From NCBI GenBank assembly GCA_026874595.1, contig CM049313.1, positions 26,660,008 to 26,724,007 of the forward strand: a stretch of 64,000 nucleotides of DNA. The letters are read 5' to 3'. A program made the translations under genes and the position numbers. Positions 34,019 through 47,970 of this stretch are shown in pieces. Under the pieces are notes generated by a model. It was not told the origin of the DNA and made no database searches. It was given only the letters and a program-made list of their open reading frames with translations. Within the stretch, counting starts at the first letter, position 1. Each line of letters begins with the position of its first letter. Origin of the DNA: Sipunculus nudus. Lineage: Eukaryota; Annelida; Sipuncula; Golfingiida; Sipunculidae.

Positions 34019-34025
<7 letters not shown>
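33089..34025. other. Intergenic DNA with a ~130-bp direct duplication
   Basis: Positions 33227-33366 and 33864-33993 are close copies (CTTAATATATCTCATCATTA, then AACGTTATAGCG and GAACGTCATGGTTTTTCG), about 500 bp apart in the same orientation. They could be a local duplication or ends of an unrecognised element. No gene was seen. Confidence 0.6.

Positions 34026-34082
<57 letters not shown>
34026..34082. repeat. (TA)n microsatellite
   Basis: Alternating TA for about 57 nt. Confidence 0.97.
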
Positions 34083-34087
<5 letters not shown>

Positions 34088-34167
34088 CCTATGAGCTGGT
34101 ATGACAGCATTTTGCTGCATGGTGAAGCGTTTGTCTTTGAATCAGTTCCTACCATGTAGTTATAATA

Positions 34168-35458
34168 CAGTGAAAACTGATCTAACGGACACCTCACTTA
34201 GGCGGACAACTGGCTATAACGAACAAGATAGTAAAGTCTCTTCAAAATTCCCAATATGTTAAGAATAAGCGGAACCTCCGTAAGGCGGACACCTCACTAC
34301 TGCGGACAGTGGACAGCAGATTTCAACTCAAACCAACATTCTAAGAGTAAATGAACCTGACAAATGCGGACACGATACGTCACCTCCGGGGGACACTGAT
34401 CACTCGCCCAGGGCAACAAAGACCACCGTTACTGTTGCTATTCCCGGGACTGGAATACAAAGGATTATGCAATCCCAAGTTGTTACCTTAATGCGTATCC
34501 GCGCTTATGTCAACGGTGTGATGTGCTCCCTAAGTTAAACACAACAAATATGAAGCGGTAAACATCGTGTCACTTTATTTCACGGTTGATCATTCACGCG
34601 TTGCAAAGCTGCATATTTTTCGCTCGACCGCGGGGTCATTAAATTGATTAAACGGTTACCGATTACCCATGCGTCCCTGATCTCACCACGCAATATCTAA
34701 CTGTAAAATTAGCCACATTCTTATAGCAGGCTGTTTGATATTAATTTATCGGTTTTGCTAAGTATATCTCAAACTGATCTGCTCAGTGTCGAACATCTGC
34801 TCGCTCTATAGCTGTTTGTACTGTGCCGCCGTGCACAAGTTCCTCGGAATTCGTTTGATCTCGGGTGCTTTCAACATTAAAGCAAATCAAACCAAACAAC
34901 CATCATCAAAGAAAGTTTATTTTAGGCTAAAGCTACATTCACCTATAAAAACGAATGTTCCCAGGTTCTTAGCCATTACAATCTTCGCATTATCAACGTC
35001 GTCATTATCATTGAAATGATCGCATTTGGGCAGCTGAACAAGGAGGATTTTTTGGCAATGCCGCCAGGTGGCACCACCCGTACTCCTGGGCGGGAACTTA
35101 TGCTATCTGAGAAAGTAAAGCTTATTCGACTGAGTGAATCAGCGAAAAAGAGCGTTCGCGAGTATATGAACATTGTTTTTACGGATGTCTTCATAGACTT
35201 TTCTCCTTATATTGTTCACTTCTTGAGATAAGTAAAAATAATCACAGTTTGTATATGAATATTGATGTGTGCATGAATATGTTGTATATATACATGAAAT
35301 CTGATATAATACAATAAACACGTTCTTGCAGCTGTTCGTTGTCTTTATTTATAATCCCTGAGTTATCAACCAAGGTCAACCTGTCTAATAAGGACATCTC
35401 ACTATTAAGGACAAAATGATTGAGTCCCTTGACTGTCTGCTTTAGACAGGTTTCACTG
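34168..35458 (+). mobile_element. pogo/Tigger-like DNA transposon, deleted copy
   Basis: Terminal inverted repeats CAGTGAAAACTGATCTAA on the left and TTTAGACAGGTTTCACTG on the right, flanked on both sides by TA (34166-34167, 35459-35460). The TA duplication and CAGTGAAA ends are typical of the pogo/Tigger group. Subterminal GCGGACA motifs repeat near the left end (34193, 34283, 34308). At 1291 bp it is too short for a full transposase of about 500 residues. A remnant of the DNA-binding region lies near the right end. Confidence 0.85.
35016..35231 (+). pseudogene. Remnant of a pogo/Tigger transposase N-terminus
   Basis: Within the pogo-like element, about 35095-35160 reads LMLSEKVKLIRLSESAKKSV. 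This resembles the first helix of the helix-turn-helix DNA-binding domain of Tigger/Jerky/CENP-B-type transposases. The helix after KSV does not continue, and there is no DDE catalytic domain. The ~72-codon open frame is what is left of a once larger protein. Family assignment leans on the surrounding inverted repeats. Confidence 0.55.
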
Positions 35459-35607
35459 TATATTGATTATCGATAATGAAATTCTATTAAAAAAATGCAT
35501 AAACAGTTAACAAGGTTAGCCAGCATGAACCTAATTAACAGTTATGTATAACTTACTGATAGGGATCTTTTTGGTTTATTAAAAATTCAATTATCTTAAT
35601 TTATCCC

Positions 35608-35610
<3 letters not shown>

Positions 35611-35652
<42 letters not shown>

Positions 35653-35661
35653 GAGAGAGAT
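35611..35661. repeat. (GA)n microsatellite
   Basis: About 50 nt of GA with one AAC interruption. Confidence 0.97.
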
Positions 35662-35829
35662 TCTTACGGGGGTAGGGCACGTTAGGCCTGTATCCAAAAA
35701 TTTTTAAAATCTCTTGTGCCATACTGTATTAAACTTTGTAACTCACAACCTTCTCGATATTTAATGTTTTGAATTATGTGTTTTACCTGCAGAATTATCT
35801 GTTTTATCATTTTTCAATTTATTAAGTGC

Positions 35830-38800
35830 ATGAAGCCCCGAACAGATAAACCACAATCCGTCTTTTTGTCTTGTTAACTGTGGTGCACCGGGTGTTCGGC
35901 CCGTGGGCAGTTAAATCAGGTTCATCCCCTGAACAGACATACCACGATCCATCTGTTTATCTTGATAGCTGTGATGCACCGTGGGTTCGGTCCGCGGGCA
36001 GTTTCATCAAGTTCATCTCCTGAACAGATCTGCCACGATCCGTCTGTTTATCTTGTTAGCTGTGGTGCACCGGGTGTTCGGCACGCGGGCAGTTTCATCA
36101 GGTTCATCCCCTGAACAGACATACCACGATCCATCTGTTTATTTTGATAGCTGTGATGCACCGAGGGTTCGGTCCGCGGGCAGTTTCTTCAAGTTAATCT
36201 CCCGAACAAATTTACCACGATCCGAGGTTATCTTGTTAGCTGTGGTGCAACGCGCGCTAACGGGGGTTCGGTCGGCGGGCAGTTTCTTCAAGTTCATCTC
36301 CCAAACAGATATACCACGATCCGTCTGTTTATCTTGTTAGCTGTGGTGCATCGGGTGTATGGTCCGCGCGCAGTTTCATCAGGTTAATCCCTCGAACAGA
36401 CATACCACGATCCGCCTATCTTGTTAGCTGTGGTGCACCGGATGTTCGGTCCGCGGGCAGTTTCTTCAAGTTCATCTCCCGAACAGATATACCACGATCC
36501 ATCTGTTTATCTTGTTAGCTGTCGTGCGGCGAGGGTTCGGTCCGCGGGCAGTTTCATCAAGTGCATCCCCGAACAGATATACAACGATGTGCCTGGTTAT
36601 TTTGTTAGTTTTGGTGACCCGGGTGTATGGTCTGCGGGCGATTTCATCAAGTTCACACCCGACCAGATGTACCATGATCTGTCTGTTTATTTTGTTAGTT
36701 TTGGTGCACCGGGTGTACGGTCTGCGGGCGATTTCATCAAGTTCACACCCGACCAGATGTACCGTGATCTGTCTGTTTATTTTGTTAGTTTCGGTGCACC
36801 GGGTGTACGGTCTGCGGGCGATTTCATCAAGTTCACACCCGACCAGATGTACCATGATCTGTCTGTTTATTTTGTTAGTTTTGGTGACCCGGGTGTACGG
36901 TCTGCGGGCGATTTCATCAAGTTCACATCCGACCAGATGTACCATGATCTGTCTGCTTATTTTGTTAGTTTTGGTGACCGGGTGTACGGTCTGCGGGCGA
37001 TTTCATCAAGTTCACACCCGACCAGATGTACCATGATCTGTCTGTTTATTTTGTTAGTTTTGGTGCACCGGGTGTACGGTCTGCGGGCGATTTCATCAAG
37101 TTCACACCCGACCAGATGTACCATGATCTGTCTGTTTATTTTGTTAGTTTTGGTGCACCGGGTGTACGGTCTGCGGGCGATTTCATCAAGTTCACACCCG
37201 ACCAGATGTACCATGATCTGTCTGTTTATTTTGTTAGTTTTGGTGCACCGGGTGTACGGTCTGCGGGCGATTTCATCAAGTTCACACCCGACCAGATGTA
37301 CCATTATCTGTCTGTTTATTTTGTTAGTTTTAGTGACCCGGGTGTACGGTCTGCGGGCGATTTCATCAAGTTCACACCCGACCAGATGTACCATTATCTG
37401 TCTGTTTATTTTGTTAGTTTTGGTGACCCGGGTGTACGGTCTGCGGGCGATTTCATCAAATTCACACCCGACCAGATGTACCATGATCTGTCTGTTTATT
37501 TTGTTAGTTTTGGTGACCGGGTGTACGGTCTGCGGGCGATTTCATCAAGTTCACACCCGACCAGATGTACCATGATCTGTCTGTTTATTTTGTTAGTTTT
37601 GGTGCACCGGGTGTACGGTCTGCGGGCGATTTCATCAAGTTCACACCCGACCAGATGTACCATGATATGTCTGTTTATTTTGTTAGTTTTGGTGCACCGG
37701 TGTACGGTGTGCGGGCGATTTCATCAAGTTCACACCCGACCAGATGTACCATGATCTGTCCGTTTATTTTGTTAGTTTTGGTGACCGGGTGTACAGTCTG
37801 CGGGCGATTTCATCAAGTTCACACCCGACCAGATGTACCATGATCTGTCTGTTTATTTTGTTAGTTTTGGTGCATCGGGTGTACGGTCTGCGGGCGATTT
37901 CATCAAGTTCACACCCGACCAGATGTACCATGATCTGTCTGTTTATTTTGTTAGTTTTGGTGACCCGGGTGTACGGTCTGCGGGCGATTTCATCAAGTTC
38001 ACACCCGACCAGATGTACCATGATCTGTCTGTTTATTTTGTTAGTTTTGGTGACCCGGTTGTACGGTCTGCGGGCGATTTCATCAAGTTCAAACCCGACC
38101 AGATGTACCATGATCTGTCTGTTTATTTTGTTAGTTTTGGTGCATCGGGTGTACGGTCTGCGGGCGATTTTATCAAGTTCACACCCGACCAGATGTACCA
38201 TGATCTGTCTGTTTATTTTGTCAGTTTTGGTGCACCGGGTGTACGGTCTGCGGGCGATTTCATTAAGTTCACACCCGACCAGATGTACCATGATCTGTCT
38301 GTTTATTTTGTCAGTTTTGGTGCACCGGGTGTACGGTCTGCGGGCGATTTCATTAAGTTTACACCCGACCAGATGTACCATTATCTGTCTGTTTATTTTG
38401 TTAGTTTTGGTGCACCGGGTGTACGGTCTGCGGGCGATTTCATCAAGTTCACACCCGACCAGATGTACCATGATCTGTCTGTTTATTTTGTTAGTTTTGG
38501 TGCATCGGGTGTACGGTCTGCGGGCGATTTCATCAAGTTCACACCCGACCAGATGTTCCATGATCTGTCTGTTTATTTTGTTAGTTTTGGTGCACCGGGT
38601 GTACGGTCTGCGGGCGATTTCATCAATTTTACAACCGACCAGACGTACCATGATCTGTCTGTTTATTTTGTTAGTTTTGGGCACCGGGTGTACGGTCTGC
38701 GGGCGATTTCATCAATTTTACACCCGACCAGATGTACCATGATCTGTCTGTTTATTTTGTTAGTTTTGGTGACCGGGTGTACGGTCTGCGGGCGATTTCA

Positions 38801-40070
38801 TCAATTTTACACCCGACCAGATGTACCATGATCTGTCTGTTTATTTTGTTAGTTTTGGTGACCGGGTGTACGGTCTGCGGGCGATTTCATCAAGTTCACA
38901 CCCGACCAGATGTACCATTATCTGTCTGTTTATTTTGGTAGTTTTGGTGCACCGGGTGTACGGTCTGCGGGCGATTTCATCAAGTTCACACCCGACCAGA
39001 TGTACCATGATCTGTCTGTTTATTTTGTTAGTTTTGGTGCACCGGGTGTACGGTCTGCGGGCGATTTCATCAAGTTCACACCCGACCAGATGTACCATGA
39101 TCTGTCTGTTTATTTTGTTAGTTTTGGTGACCCGGTTGTACGGTCTGCGGGCGATTTCATCAAGTTCACACCCGACCAGATGTACCATGATCTGTCTGTT
39201 TATTTTGTTAGTTTTGGTGCATCGGGTCTACGGTCTACGGGCGATTTCATCAAGTTCACACCCGACCAGATGTACCATGATCTGTCTGTTTATTTTGTTA
39301 GTTTTGGTGACTTGGTTGTACGGTCTGCGGGCGATTTCATCAAGTTCACACCCGACCAGATGTACCATGATCTGTCTGTTTATTTTGTTAGTTTTGGTGC
39401 ACCGGGTGTACGGTCTGCGGGCGATTTCATCAAGTTCACACCCGACCAGATGTACCATGATCTGTCTGTTTATTTTGTTAGTTTTGGTGCATCGGGTCTA
39501 CGGTCTGCGGGCGATTTCATCAAGTTCACACCCGACCAGATGTACCATGATCTGTCTGTTTATTTTGTTAGTTTTGGTGCACCGGGTGTACGGTCTGCGG
39601 GCGATTTCATTAAGTTCACACCCGACCAGATGTACCATGATCTGTCTGTTTATTTTGTTAGTTTTTGGTGCACCGGGTGTACGGTCTGCGGGAGATTTCA
39701 TCAAGTTCACACCCGACCAGATGTACCATGATCTGTCTGTTTATTTTGTTAGTTTTGGTGCATCGGGTGTATGGTCTGCGGGCGATTTCATCAAGTTCAC
39801 ACCCGACTAGATGTACCATGATCCGTCTGTTTATCTTGTTAGCTGTGGTGCACCAGGTGTTCGGTCCACGGGCAGTTTCATTAAGTGCATCCCCGAACAG
39901 ATATACCACGATTAGCCTGGTTATTTTGTTAGTTGTAGTGCACCGGGTGTTCAGTCCATGGGCAGTTTCATTAAGTTCATCCTCCGAACAGACATACCAC
40001 GATCCGTCCGTTTATTTTTTTAGCTGTGATGCGCCAGGTGTTCGGTCAAGTTCATCCCCTACCCAACAGA
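35830..40070 (+). repeat. 90-bp minisatellite array, about 46 copies
   Basis: The core (about 36590-39810) has ~36 nearly identical 90-bp units containing GGTGTACGGTCTGCGGGCGA, then TTCATCAAGTTCACACCCGA and CCAGATGTACCATGATCTG. The outer units (35830-36590, 39810-40070) are clearly diverged, with TTCGGTCCGCGGGCAG and GAACAGATATACCACGATCC instead. Because 90 is divisible by three, long frames stay open on both strands, encoding a 30-residue repeat. Occasional 89- and 91-bp units throw the frame out. Several frames being open at once argues against a real protein. Transcription is not excluded. Confidence 0.95.
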
Positions 40071-40606
40071 AATTTCTGTTACGGTATCATCGATGTTTGG
40101 ACCCTAACCTCATTTCAACGAGCATGAGAATTTTTTTAGACACCAAATGATATGCTAATATATCATTGAATGTTTAGTATATCATTTTACAACTGAAATA
40201 AAATTCTTTTTCCGACTGAATATGTTTCTATCATGTTTCTCTCATTTCTAATATCAATCACAAATTTTGGTAAAAAAACTTTTCACGTTTTACTTGCAGT
40301 GTCCCCACAACTTACTGACAATTAAATAATATTTTAGGCTAAAAAAACACTTGAAATGTTGATTTTTTTATACTCTGAGGGAAATATTGATTTAAGTTAA
40401 AAAATTCAAAAAATTTCAGAAAAATATTTTAAGCATTTACACTGCTCTCACAACCTTTCAAATAAAATACATAATCTAGGGATGAGGACCGTATCCCGTT
40501 ATTGTTAATGACATCATGTATCAAGTAAAAGTAAAAAACAAGACTACCAGAGGTCACGCGCTTGCCGTAGACACTTTGACCAGTAGGAACGCTTTTGTGT
40601 GTCCGG

Positions 40607-40647
<41 letters not shown>

Positions 40648-42650
40648 TTGGCCTGTTGTGCAGTCTATGAATCAGATCCGTAAGATTAATTATGTCGTAT
40701 GTACGAGATAAATAATGTATTTTTCTTTTACCAGGTGGCAGCAACACACTTCCGTATACAGTGACTAATGTCCTTGAAATATGGGTTTTTCATTTTAATG
40801 TAAATAGGGCAGTTTCACATATATGGACAAGACGTTCAAAACATTACAATGTTTGGTGTAAACTTTTTTGGTGTAAACCTTTATTTTGGGTCTGGGGATG
40901 TTGGTTAGATTTTATTTTAACCTCTCCAAATGAACTCATTTTTTGCCAATATAAATACATGTACATGATCGGATAATTGCATGTCCTGAAAGGAATGATT
41001 GCATGGAAAATCAGTTTGAAGAATACTTGCACTGCTAATGTTGTATGCAAAATAATTTAATCATCGCTTGGTCTGTAAAACGTTGCAATCCATATTTTCT
41101 GACAAGTTATGGTTTATGAAACGATAATACATGTACACCTTTATAAACGCTGTGGTCCCAATATATCACAGATTTGGTTATGGTGGTAAAGTAATCCCAA
41201 TGCCTTCAACACAGAGGAGGATACTGAAAGGAGGAACGTTGGCTGTATATCTCTTAGACTACACAAATGAAATTATGATTAGGGTTTCAAGCATATCATG
41301 AAAACAAATTCCCTGATTTCCAGGATACATAGCCACAGTATTCAACTTCCAATAGAAAAATTGTTTTGACATGAACATGATTTAGAAATTAACTGACCAC
41401 GTTTTTTTTCCTGGGCCACTCAGATTCCCAAATGATTTTTTAATGATTGATCTGAGACTTTTTCTCAAATTTACCTGATAGGGAAAAGGAAAGCTTGTTT
41501 CCTAGATTTTCATGGATTAACAGGATATCTTGGAATCCTGTATCATACATAAAGTAAATGAACAAAATGTTGTTAAAGAAATGATTAAATTTTATTTTTG
41601 TCCCTGCTATTCAGTATCTTATACAACCAGTAAAATCTTCCTGCCAGTCTGTCTCATAGTACAAAAGTTGTTCAAATATATATTATTATATATATTATTT
41701 TATTAAATATGACAATGGACAATGTGTTTTGTATAAAATCATTATTCAGTTGTTTCAGAAATCCATCTTATATCTATTATACCATTCATTATGTGTAAAC
41801 CGATTTGTGCGTTAGGAATACACACTTTGGTTTTTATAATTGCATTTCTGTTTGTAAGATCTCTATAGATCATTAAATGCCATGTATTGCAGTTGAAACT
41901 TTGTAGTTGACATAAAATTATTTCGAATTCACTGATTCTGAGATTGTCCTATAGTAAATTGTTTATTTAAAATTCAGTATATTTCTCAGTTGTCCCGTAA
42001 CAAGGTCAAAAAGAAGATTATGGTATATGGCCTTGTTATTTTTGCAGGAGACATTTGATGCTCTATTTTATAGATGCTGAGCGAGTTAAATTTTTTCTTA
42101 ACTTTGAACCCCCCCCCCCCCCCCCTTTAGCGAAATCCTGGATCCGCCACTTAACATTTACATACGAAGGCCCCCAAGTAGACCACAGTTCCAAATAATA
42201 ATGGACAAAACGTACTTTAAATTAGTATATTTTTATCAATCGGTGTTTTATTATTACGAATATCTCTTGTAAATATCTGTAAAAAAACAATAACTGCAGT
42301 AACAGCAATAAAAGCACCCACAGTGTCCAAAACACATGTATAGAATATTTACTTAGCGATGGTCCTGAGCACATAATACTGGTCTAATTAGTTCTGTCAT
42401 TTAAGCTCCGGCGTTTAATGCTCTGCCATTTTACCTGACAACATGGAGCAATCCCATGTCAAGAAGAACCAACGATAAAGGGATCTGAGAGTCCCTCAGT
42501 CACAAGATGTACACTTCCCACAGGACACCTGTACTGCTCACACACACGACGTCACATACTCGGGGTCATCAGGTGCAGGGACTGATAACGTCTACACAGG
42601 ATATATGCTAATAATATCTTTCGCTTTTTAACTTACGTGTTAAACTTGCA
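40071..42650. other. Intergenic DNA, no gene seen
   Basis: AT-rich, with a (TA)n run at 40608-40644, a TATATTATTATATATATTATT tract near 41680 and a C run at 42109-42125 that belongs to a reverse-strand piece of the poly-G-linked repeat. No coding region was recognised. Confidence 0.55.
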
Positions 42651-42651
42651 G

Positions 42652-42686
42652 GGGACTTTTCACCGGCTGCAGCCACTGATACACAG
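42652..42686 (+). other. Candidate small non-coding exon
   Basis: A 35-nt segment preceded by TAAACTTGCAG and followed by GTAAGTTT, near-ideal acceptor and donor sequences. It lies 8.2 kb upstream of the uridine phosphorylase start on the same strand and could be a 5'UTR exon of it. The pairing of good splice sites may also be chance. Confidence 0.3.
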
Positions 42687-42739
42687 GTAAGTTTGACCAC
42701 TTATTCACCCTGTTACATAACCTAACTCAGTTGACACCC

Positions 42740-44095
42740 TAATATACAGAATCAGTTGAGTTAGGGAGGACACTTTACATGTACAACGCTCAGTGAGAGA
42801 GGCACATCCTGTGGTTATATTTAAATATACTGTCACACTTTACATGTATAATGTTCAGTGAGAGAGGCACGTCCTGTGGTTATATGTTAATATACAGCCA
42901 CACTTTATATGTATAACGTTCAGTGAAAGAGGTACATCCTGTGGTTATATGTTAATATACAGCCACACTTTATATGTATAATGTACAGTGAGAGAGGCAC
43001 ATCCTGTGGTTATATTTAAATATACAGTCACACTTTTCGTGTATAATGTTAAGTGAGAGAGGCACATCTTAAGTTTTAATTTGTGGCTATATGTAAATAT
43101 ACAGCCACACTTTATATGTATAACGTTCAGTGAAAGAGGTACATCCTGTGGTTATATGTTAATATACAGCCACACTTTATATGTATAACGTACAGTGAGA
43201 GAGGCACATCCTGTGGTTATATGTAAATATACAGCCACACTTTATATGTATAACGTTCAGTGAAAGAGGCACATCCTGTGGTTATATGTAAATATACAGT
43301 CACACTTTACATGTATAATGTTCAGTGAGAGAGGCACGTCCTGTGGTTATATGTTAATATACAGCCACACTTTATATGTATAATGTTCAGTGAGAGAGGC
43401 ACATCCTGTGGTTATATGTTAATATACAGCCACACTTTATATGTATAACGTTCAGTGAAAGAGGTACATCCTGTGGTTATATGTTAATCTACAGCCACAC
43501 TTTATATGTATAACGTACAGTGAGAGAGGCATATCTTGTGGCTATATATGTTAATATACAGCCACACTTTATATGTATAACGTTCAGTGAAAGAGGCACA
43601 TCCTGTGGTTATATGTAAATATACAGTCACACTTTACATGTATAACGTTCAGTGAAAGAGGCACATCCTGCGGTTATATGTTAATATACAGCCACACTTT
43701 ATATGTATAATGTTCAGTGAGAGAGGCACATCCTGTGGTTATATGTAAATATACAGCCACACTTTATAAAATTATGTATAACGTTCAGTGAGAGAGGCAC
43801 ATCTTGTGGTTATATGTTAATATACAGCCACACTTTGTATGTATAACGTTCAGTGAGAGAGGCACATCTTGTGGTTATATGTAAATATACAGCCACACTT
43901 TATATGTATAACGTTCAGTGAAAGAGGCACATCCTGTGGTTATATGTAAATATACAGTCACACTTTACATGTATAACGTTCAGTAAAAGAGGCACATCCT
44001 GTGGTTATATGTTAATATACAGCCACGCTTTATATGTATAATGTTCAGTGAGAGAGGCACATCCTGTGGTTATATGTAAATATACAGTCAAACGT
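42740..44095 (+). repeat. ~65-bp minisatellite, about 20 copies
   Basis: Unit of about 65 bp: GTATAACGTTCAGTGAGAGA, then GGCACATCCTGTGGTTATAT, then ATATACAGCCACACTTTATA. Units vary (TGTTAATA or TGTAAATA, GTTCAG or GTACAG) and some carry short insertions (about 43071-43085, 43765). Its length does not keep a frame open. Confidence 0.93.
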
Positions 44096-47000
44096 CTGCC
44101 GTCAGTCAAATGTACAAGTAGGCCTACATGTTCTGAGGCACAACTCTGCCTTCATCTGTAAGTAAAATAGGCCTATATGTACTAACTAAGATAGCCAGTC
44201 TAAAGGAGATTTATATGCATATTCTGGCATTCTAGCATATCACCGCCTCTATTGAGAGCTTTTGGCAAATATAGCGGAATTTGTCTTTAATTACTGAAGT
44301 TCACATATGAATTGGTGATAATAAGTCTAATAGTCTCCGAACATTGAAAGTGAATTGCGGCGCTTATCTCTAACCAAATACCGTTTACGAGCCAGCTGAG
44401 CCGCTGTGTTGCCGTTGTGCTATTAAAGGTGTTAAAAATTGTTTAACCATATTGTTTTCTGCCCATGTGGTTGATACACTGGATGGCCTATATTTCCAGG
44501 AATTCCTCTTTGGTTCAGTCTGCCGTATGCAATTCGCTATTGTAGGCTTATTTATACCTGCAAGTTAAACCTAAAATTGCATGGGTCCTATGACCAATAT
44601 CTTGGATTTCCTGGGCGATATCGTTGATATCATGAAGGAAATAAATGGTTACGAGTAAATTATGGCAATATCCATAAATGCGGAGGCATCCAGTTAATAA
44701 GTACTTACTACGTATAAGGCACTACTATATATACTCATATATAGTGCACAGCTTCGTCCATTTCTCGACAAAAACATACCTCTCAACCCTCCCGATTTCC
44801 TGGCGAGCCTTCCGATTTTCGAGGTCATATCCCGACCTCCCGATCGGGAAAGATAAACTCCCGATATGGACGAAATATTGAGCATATACGTCCACATTTT
44901 GCCGATTTGATCTCTCCATGGTGTACTTGCGCCAGTTGTAACTGCCGTGCGTTCCCCCGCACATAGCCTAAAGAACAGCAAGCATGTGTATCTGCGCGGC
45001 TACCAGAAAGGAGACGGATAGCATGGTTCCCAGCCTGCCTTGCGCTACACGCCACGTGTTAATTGATCGTAGTCAAAATTAAAGCAGGACATATTGGTTA
45101 TAGAGTTAAAAATGTACTCTACATGCATCTTATCTTATGATATCTGGGTTTTCTAAAAATGGTTGATTTGATCTAGATTTTGAAATATTTTTACAGATCT
45201 TAGGTATAGGACTAAAAATCATTTATTCCTACATAAAGGTGCAAATTAAGAAAAGCTAAATGCATCATGTTAAAATATGGGTAAACCCTTAAACATATTT
45301 ACATATTTTTAATTGGGCTATTTAATTTACAAAAGTACGATTTATAAGACATTGGCATTTAAATGTGTATGAATTATATTTTCAGATTTTCACCTATGAA
45401 CATCTTCCTGTTAAAGACTGGGTCCTTTCTAGCATTTTAGTGCATATGCTTCCAACTCAATATGTTGAAAAATTAATGTTTTGAGTCATGAATGGTTGAG
45501 AAATATCGATTTAAAGGTAAACACATAAAACCATTTTTTTATATGCCCGTAATATGACGGGAGTATTATGGTAAAGCCACCGTCTGTCCGTTAACTTAAT
45601 TTTAGTGTCGCCGCGATAACTTACCGCGGCTTCGACGGATTTTCCCAAAACTCTCCATAACTACTGACCAAAAGATTATCTCGCCGGAGTTCGATCATGG
45701 GCAAAATCCACACATACTGATTACTGAACAAGGTCTACGGGTCACTATAGGCCACTTTGTGGTGTCGCCGCGATAACTTAGGAAGAATATGAATTTAAGG
45801 ATTTCGATCAAACTCAATATGTCACTCAATAAAATATCTCGTCTTAGTTTGATTTCCAGCAAAATCCACGCACTTTGGAGGCACCGTGGCAACTTAACAA
45901 AAATCCTATGGGTTTCATGAAGCTAATTATACATATTTACCGACAGAGTATTCTTAGGTTTCAGAATATGTATCAGATGATCCAAGATCAACAGTTTAGG
46001 GAATATTAAGGATAACATCACAATATTAAAACAGACTCGGGGACATTTCTGAAATGGTGATTTTAAGGGAAGACAACTTTGGTAATTTTGTCTTTGAGGC
46101 ACTGATGGGGAATGAACCAGGTATACTGTCATCTCGGACGTCAACTCTTGGTCCACCGGGCTACATCCTTCCCTAATCCGGTCATCCATATTTTATTAAA
46201 TACTTCATAATGTTTGAGACAATGATGATCAGTTAACCTGTGAACTATACAGCGATATATCGGCGGCCATTCATCCGTCCGCTGTCGATCTGTTATAATA
46301 CCTTTTCTTAACAATGGCTCATCGGATACAGAATATATGTAATTAATGTTCCTTCCGGTCCAAGTGAGCCACAGTTTTGGTTAGTGTATTATGTGCGTTT
46401 TTGAGTGCTAAGCGTCTGTTGGAAGTGTACATTTTTTTGGAATGTGGTACGTTACATCATCTTGGTAAAAGCAATAAAAAGTAATAAAAATGAAAGCGTA
46501 ACATATGCATAACATATGCCCCTTTCATAATGCAGATTTGAAGAAAACAGTCTACACACATTTTTCTCAAAACTCTCGCAGACATTTATTGGTGGAACTG
46601 ATTGGCCTAGATTTGGAACTATTTCAAATCATGCAGTTCAAACTCATAGCCTTTTCAGGCAAAAAGACCGGTCTGTAAAGTACTTGTCCGAATTCCAGAA
46701 TATCCTATCCTGAATGGAATAGAAAAATTCTTGTTTCTATTACTATAGTACGTGTCTTCAAACAGGAAATATTCACACGAGAGCTTTGAGTCCTTGGGCC
46801 CTTATTTAACTCTTATAGTGTGTTTAAATATCAATTTGCATACCTGAACATTAATGACATGTGAACACAATGTGAATAAACTTTTTGTAGATTTTAACTC
46901 ACCGCCGTTAATTTACTTCATTTGCAAAAATAATTACAAGAGTAAATGTGAGCATGTGAATTGGGCTTAATAAACATCCACATGTTGAATTCATTGTGTA

Positions 47001-47970
47001 AATCTCAAATTCAGTGTTTGTGTGGGCTTACACTGTCTAATGTATAAACACAAAGAAAATTTTATTTAGACAGAGTTTAAAACCCAGAAAAGTATTGCTG
47101 GAAATACCTGGCTGTGCTTCAAAGCTTTACATGACCACGACCATCCAATGCTGAAATTTCCAAACGAAAACAACTATCCAATATCATTATGCTTAATCAA
47201 ATTGTAAAACATACTTCAGATTTTAAGATTTCTAGCATGGTTTAAGTGCCTGAATTATGAAGGAAAGCAGATCACAAACTGGTTTAAGGCAACATTGTAG
47301 GTTACAAATAAAGTCTTTTCTAGGGTCTCAACGTATCTAAAATGCCTTCAAATCAATCTATACTTTTAAAAATTTTTTTCCTTGCGGGAGGAATTAGGAA
47401 CCACCCCCCCTACCCCCCCATTAACCCCCCCCCCACCCCTCACCCTCCCCCCGAGCGCGCTGCCCACGTTGGATCGCTCGCCTAAATCGCGCTGACTTTA
47501 TCTCCCGATATTGCATTTAAAAAAAGTTTAGAGGTAGGCCTATGTAAAAACACAACCACAAATAGGGATTCGAGCGACTGTGATCCTTATGTATGCCCAG
47601 CAAAACCAGATCTGATGTATCATGTTTATAGGGATTCCCGCGGCTGTGATTAATTTAGGCTTGTAGGAAAGCCGGCCTTGAGGGGAGAGTTGGCCATAGC
47701 CGATTTGGATAAGAGCGGCCGATTTTGACAATCATGTATTAGCCCTGCTCTGGTAGGCCTATTGCTGAAGTCGGAGCAAAAACAGACCTACATTTTGTTT
47801 CAGCCACACCACCCTCCACGTGTGTCTATATATGATGATGTGACGCTACAGTGTCCTTATAGGCCTAGTGAGGTACTGGGATTATTCACTGTTTTTCTGT
47901 TAAGTAACTAGTATATAGGCTTCCGGAGTATGGCAGCAAAATCAGAAGTGCAGTGGAAGGCGTAGACCTG

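Noticed and set aside
36421-39810. Very long open frames (up to 384 codons) on both strands
   Set aside because: They are a by-product of a 90-bp repeat unit. Several registers on both strands are open at once, and there is no start context, splice structure or similarity to known proteins.
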